From the NCBI GenBank assembly GCA_050729835.1, contig JBOHLS010000033.1:1-26274 (forward strand): 26,274 nt of DNA, written 5' to 3'. The notes under the pieces are model-generated. The model ran no database searches, was not told the DNA's origin, and was given only the letters and a program-made list of their open reading frames with translations. The DNA comes from REEB95 sp050729835. Lineage in GTDB: Bacteria > Pseudomonadota > Alphaproteobacteria > ATCC43930 > CGMCC-115725. This document shows, one piece after another, positions 23,493 to 26,274 of this stretch; positions within the stretch are counted from its first letter, which is position 1, and every line of letters begins with the position of its first letter. The position numbers and the translations under genes were made by a program.

Positions 23493-24219
23493 CGTGCTGG
23501 TGAGCGGCGGCAGCCGCGGCCTGGGACTGGGCATCGCCGAGGCGCTGGCCCGCTCCGGCTTCCAGGTGATCGCGCTGGCCCGCAAAGAAGGCGAGGCGCT
23601 GCCGCGCCTGCGGTGTGCGCTAGAGCAGGATAAGGCTGGCGCGCTGCATTTCCGGCCCGCCGATTTGGGCGAGATCGACGCCATCCCGGCGCTGGTGAAA
23701 AATCTTGTGCGCGAGTTCGGGCCGTTCTACGGCTTGGTGAACAATGCCGGCATCGGCACCAGCGGCATCCTCAGCACCATGCCCAACCGCGCCATCGAGC
23801 AGCTCATCCGGCTCAACGTCGCCTCGCCGATCGAGCTCACCAAATATATCGCGCGCTCGATGATGACCGGCCAGGGCGGCCGCATCGTCAACGTCTCGTC
23901 CATCGTCGCCAGTGCCGGCTATACTGGCCTGTCGGTCTACAGCGCGACCAAGGCAGCGCTGGAGGGATTCACCCGGTCGCTGGCGCGCGAGCTGGGGCCG
24001 CTTGGCATCACAGTGAACGCCGTGGCACCGGGCTTCGTCGCCACCGAGATGACCCACGGACTCGACGAGAAACACCGGGCGCAGATCGCGCGGCGCAGCG
24101 CGCTGAAGCGCATGCCCGAAGTGGCTGACATCGCGGCAGCGGTCGATCACCTATTCGGCGACAAGGCACGCAACATCACCGGCGCGGTGATGACCATCGA
24201 CGCCGGCAACACCGCCTGA
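23485..24219 (+). CDS. Short-chain dehydrogenase/reductase (FabG-like)
   Basis: This 244-residue classical SDR starts at a GTG that overlaps the adenylation gene by 8 bases. The NAD(P) motif is SGGSRGLGLGIA (7-18), followed by NNAG (86-89), the catalytic Ser139 in VSSIVAS, and Tyr152-x3-Lys156 in VYSATKAA. The ending GDKARNITGAVMTIDAGNTA is typical of FabG-like reductases. It probably reduces a 3-oxoacyl group, or oxidises a hydroxyacyl group, on the ACP encoded two genes upstream. It is the last gene of the plus-strand operon and converges with the acyl-CoA synthetase gene, with only 3 bases between stops. Confidence 0.92.
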   Translation: MRNVLVSGGSRGLGLGIAEALARSGFQVIALARKEGEALPRLRCALEQDKAGALHFRPADLGEIDAIPALVKNLVREFGPFYGLVNNAGIGTSGILSTMPNRAIEQLIRLNVASPIELTKYIARSMMTGQGGRIVNVSSIVASAGYTGLSVYSATKAALEGFTRSLARELGPLGITVNAVAPGFVATEMTHGLDEKHRAQIARRSALKRMPEVADIAAAVDHLFGDKARNITGAVMTIDAGNTA

Positions 24220-24222
24220 AAT

Positions 24223-26007
24223 TCAGCAGCGCTTGGCGTTCAACTCCAGGGTACGGATCAGCGCCGCATCGCACCGCACGAAACCCCGCGCGGCGCGGTC
24301 GTTGAACCATACCGGATCCGCCGAGTCGCGGTAGCCTTCCCGCGCCAACCGGCTTTTGGCCAGCTTGAAGGTGCCGGTCAAATCGAGCGCACCGCCGAGG
24401 CGCAGGAACAGCGGCTGGGCATAGGCCGGCAGCCTTGCTTCAGCATGCGCCCACAGCGCGGCCTGGTCGAAATTCCCGTCCACGGTCAGCGCCGCCATGC
24501 CGGCGCGGCCCTCCTGCCCCGGCACCGTCACGCCATAGACCGCAGCATCGGCCACGCCCGGACAGGCGCGTAGCACGGTCTCGACCTCGCCCGTCGAGAC
24601 ATTCTCGCCCTTCCACCGGAACGTGTCGCCGATGCGGTCGACGAAATAGAAATAGCCGGCGGCGTCCTTCCGCATCAAGTCGCCGGTGCGGAACCAGCAA
24701 TCGCCAGGCGCGAACGCGTCGCGGATGAGCTTGTGCGCGGTGGCGGCGCCGTCGGTGTAGCCGTCGAATTGCCGCGCCGGCGCCGGTGTATCGGCCACCA
24801 CCTTGCCCAGTGCCTCGCCGATTTCGTCCGGACCGCAGGGGATGCAGCGCCCGGCCGCGTCGCGCTGCGGCGCGCCGTTGTCGGCGTCGCAACGTACTAG
24901 CGCCACCGGGAAACGCTGCGCCAGGAAGGGCGGCACGCGGCCGATGGCGCCCGGCTTGCCTTCGACGTTATAGAGCGACACGCTGCCTTCGGTGGCGGCG
25001 TAGAATTCGAGGATACGCGGCACACCGAAGCGCGCGGCGAACGGCGTCCACACCGCGCCCTGCAAGCCGTTGCCGCAGGCGAGACGCAGCTTATGCTGGC
25101 GCTCGCGCGGATGCGCCGGGCTGGCGGCGAGATAGCGGCAGAGCTCGCCGATATATTGGAACACGGTGCAACCGCCATCGACCACATCGTCCCAAAAGCG
25201 CGTCGCGGAGAAACGCGCGCGGATCAGCACCGAGCCGCCTTTGAGCAGCATGGCGCCGATGGCGACCACGCCGCCGGTGCTATGATAGAGCGGTAGGCAA
25301 TCGTACAGCCGGTCGGCGGGCCCGGCATCCATCATGCCGGCGAACCACAGCGCCCATTCGATAATGCGACCATGGGTGACGCGCGCCGCCTTGGGCGCGC
25401 CAGTGGTGCCGGACGTGTAAATGAACAGCGCCAAGTCTTTTTGCGCCGGCAACGCGCATTCGGTCGTGGATAACGGCGTGTTGTCGAAACGCGCGACGCC
25501 ATCGTTGAAGCGTTGCCATTCGATCGCGCCGCCAGCGCGCGGGCGATCCGCGATGGCGGCAAGTGCTGGCGCCAAGCTGTCGGCGACTATGACACGCCGC
25601 ACCTGCGCGGCCTTTAGGCTGTGTGCCAGAACCTCGCCGGCGAGGTTGGTGTTGATCAGCGCCACGGCGCAGCCGGCGCGCGTCAGGCCAAGCCAGATTG
25701 CGACGTATTCCGGCCGGTTGGGCATCAGCAGCGCGACGGCTTGACCGGCCAGGCCATCCGCCACGGCCCAGCGCGCGATGCGGTTCGTCCGCGCGGCCAA
25801 TTCGCGATAGGTGAAGGACTCGCCCTCACCCGACAGCGCGGGCCGGTCGCCATGCGCCGCGGCGAGCGCGTCGAGCATCCCGGCGAGCGTCAGGCCGGGA
25901 TCGGTCGCCATGCGCTTCACCTCGGCCAAGGCGCGGATCCAGGCCTGGCGCACTTCGGCGGTGGAGGCCGGGCTCTTGATCCCTTGCGGATTTTCGCCGT
26001 CGGGCAT
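24223..26007 (-). CDS. Acyl-CoA synthetase, FATP/FadD-like
   Basis: This 594-residue ANL enzyme has the P-loop FIYTSGTTGAPK (195-206), the FATP-type GNGLQGAVW and FYAATEGSVSLYN blocks, FRTGDLMRKDAAGYFYFVDRIGDTFRWKGENVST, and a C-terminal LTGTFKLAKSRL with the catalytic Lys. It matches the long/very-long-chain acyl-CoA synthetases related to animal fatty acid transport proteins. It would activate fatty or other hydrophobic acids to CoA thioesters. ATG 26007 is preferred over TTG 26016 in the same frame. It is transcribed toward the SDR gene. It could provide an acyl-CoA to the pathway, or be an unrelated fatty acid degradation gene at the cluster edge. Confidence 0.9.
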   Translation of the reverse strand: MPDGENPQGIKSPASTAEVRQAWIRALAEVKRMATDPGLTLAGMLDALAAAHGDRPALSGEGESFTYRELAARTNRIARWAVADGLAGQAVALLMPNRPEYVAIWLGLTRAGCAVALINTNLAGEVLAHSLKAAQVRRVIVADSLAPALAAIADRPRAGGAIEWQRFNDGVARFDNTPLSTTECALPAQKDLALFIYTSGTTGAPKAARVTHGRIIEWALWFAGMMDAGPADRLYDCLPLYHSTGGVVAIGAMLLKGGSVLIRARFSATRFWDDVVDGGCTVFQYIGELCRYLAASPAHPRERQHKLRLACGNGLQGAVWTPFAARFGVPRILEFYAATEGSVSLYNVEGKPGAIGRVPPFLAQRFPVALVRCDADNGAPQRDAAGRCIPCGPDEIGEALGKVVADTPAPARQFDGYTDGAATAHKLIRDAFAPGDCWFRTGDLMRKDAAGYFYFVDRIGDTFRWKGENVSTGEVETVLRACPGVADAAVYGVTVPGQEGRAGMAALTVDGNFDQAALWAHAEARLPAYAQPLFLRLGGALDLTGTFKLAKSRLAREGYRDSADPVWFNDRAARGFVRCDAALIRTLELNAKRC

Positions 26008-26096
26008 GAGCGTCAAAGCGGGGGTGGTTGGAAGCCTTAAGATTAGGGTGGCGGCGTTAACAATTTCCTGCCCGGTCGGCGTTAGAGTGAGCCCGC

Positions 26097-26274
26097 ATGA
26101 CCGCTCGCGACGCCGCTTTCCCCGCCCGCCGCGCCGCGCCCCTCGCCGATGGTGCTGCGCGCTGGGCGATGCTGGCCCTGTGCGCCCAGCTTGCCCTAGC
26201 CGCCGCTGTGCTGACGCTCGCCGGCTTCAACGATCATGGCTTACACATCGCGCTGCGGGCGACCGCGCGGCTAA
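26097..26274 (+). CDS. N-terminus of a membrane protein, cut by the window end
   Basis: An ATG at 26097 opens 59 codons that run off the window. The text MTARDAAFPARRAAPLADG is followed by a clear membrane helix (WAMLALCAQLALAAAVLTLAGF) and then HIALRATARL, which resembles the start of ferric-reductase-like or related polytopic membrane proteins. The gene is divergent from the acyl-CoA synthetase gene, with about 90 bases between starts. Coding status rests on the helix and position; the family guess is weak. Confidence 0.5.
   Translation, partial: MTARDAAFPARRAAPLADGAARWAMLALCAQLALAAAVLTLAGFNDHGLHIALRATARL

Overview
The window looks like chromosome or large-plasmid DNA from a GC-rich alphaproteobacterium, probably Rhizobiales (Bradyrhizobium or a relative). 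The evidence is the type of proteins present, the frequent GTG/TTG starts, and a GAAC-N7-GAAC LexA box of the alphaproteobacterial type in front of a Y-family polymerase gene. No rRNA, tRNA or CRISPR array was found.

Region 1 (1-1740) is a mobile-element graveyard. It holds the 3' end of an IS3-type transposase, a fragment of a YeiH-type (putative sulfate exporter) gene, and an IS5-type transposase missing its 3' third, joined directly to the YeiH fragment. Region 2 (1954-5036) carries an anchored cupredoxin, a decayed small membrane protein on the minus strand, and a translationally coupled DUF3300-DUF2950 exported pair. Region 3 (5555-5945) is an orphan ParD antitoxin with its own promoter and only a stub where ParE should be.

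Region 4 (5991-13244) is a complete RND tripartite efflux operon: adaptor, inner-membrane pump, small membrane protein, outer-membrane lipoprotein channel. A LysR regulator follows in the same direction. A TTTCC-N5-GGAAA palindrome upstream of the adaptor is nearly repeated upstream of lysR, which suggests one regulator controlling the pump and itself. Region 5 (13734-16000, mostly minus strand) has a small exported His/Trp-rich protein with a clear terminator, and a two-gene SOS cassette: a catalytically complete Y-family polymerase and a zinc-ribbon protein.

Region 6 (16236-26007), starting just after an IS481 stub, is the most interesting part. It is a compact divergent cluster that reads as an uncharacterised small-molecule pathway. 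The minus-strand operon encodes an O-acetylhomoserine sulfhydrylase-like PLP enzyme, a MetA/HTS-family homoserine acyltransferase, a group II PLP decarboxylase and a thioesterase. The plus-strand operon encodes a probable heme-oxygenase-like metalloenzyme, an acyl carrier protein, a compact adenylation enzyme and an SDR reductase. A FATP/FadD-like acyl-CoA synthetase converges on the SDR gene with a 3-bp gap. The inferred logic is activation and carrier loading, oxidation and reduction of the bound acyl or aminoacyl group, a gamma-substituted or decarboxylated homoserine-derived building block, and release by the thioesterase. The product is unknown. The window ends inside the N-terminus of a membrane protein gene.
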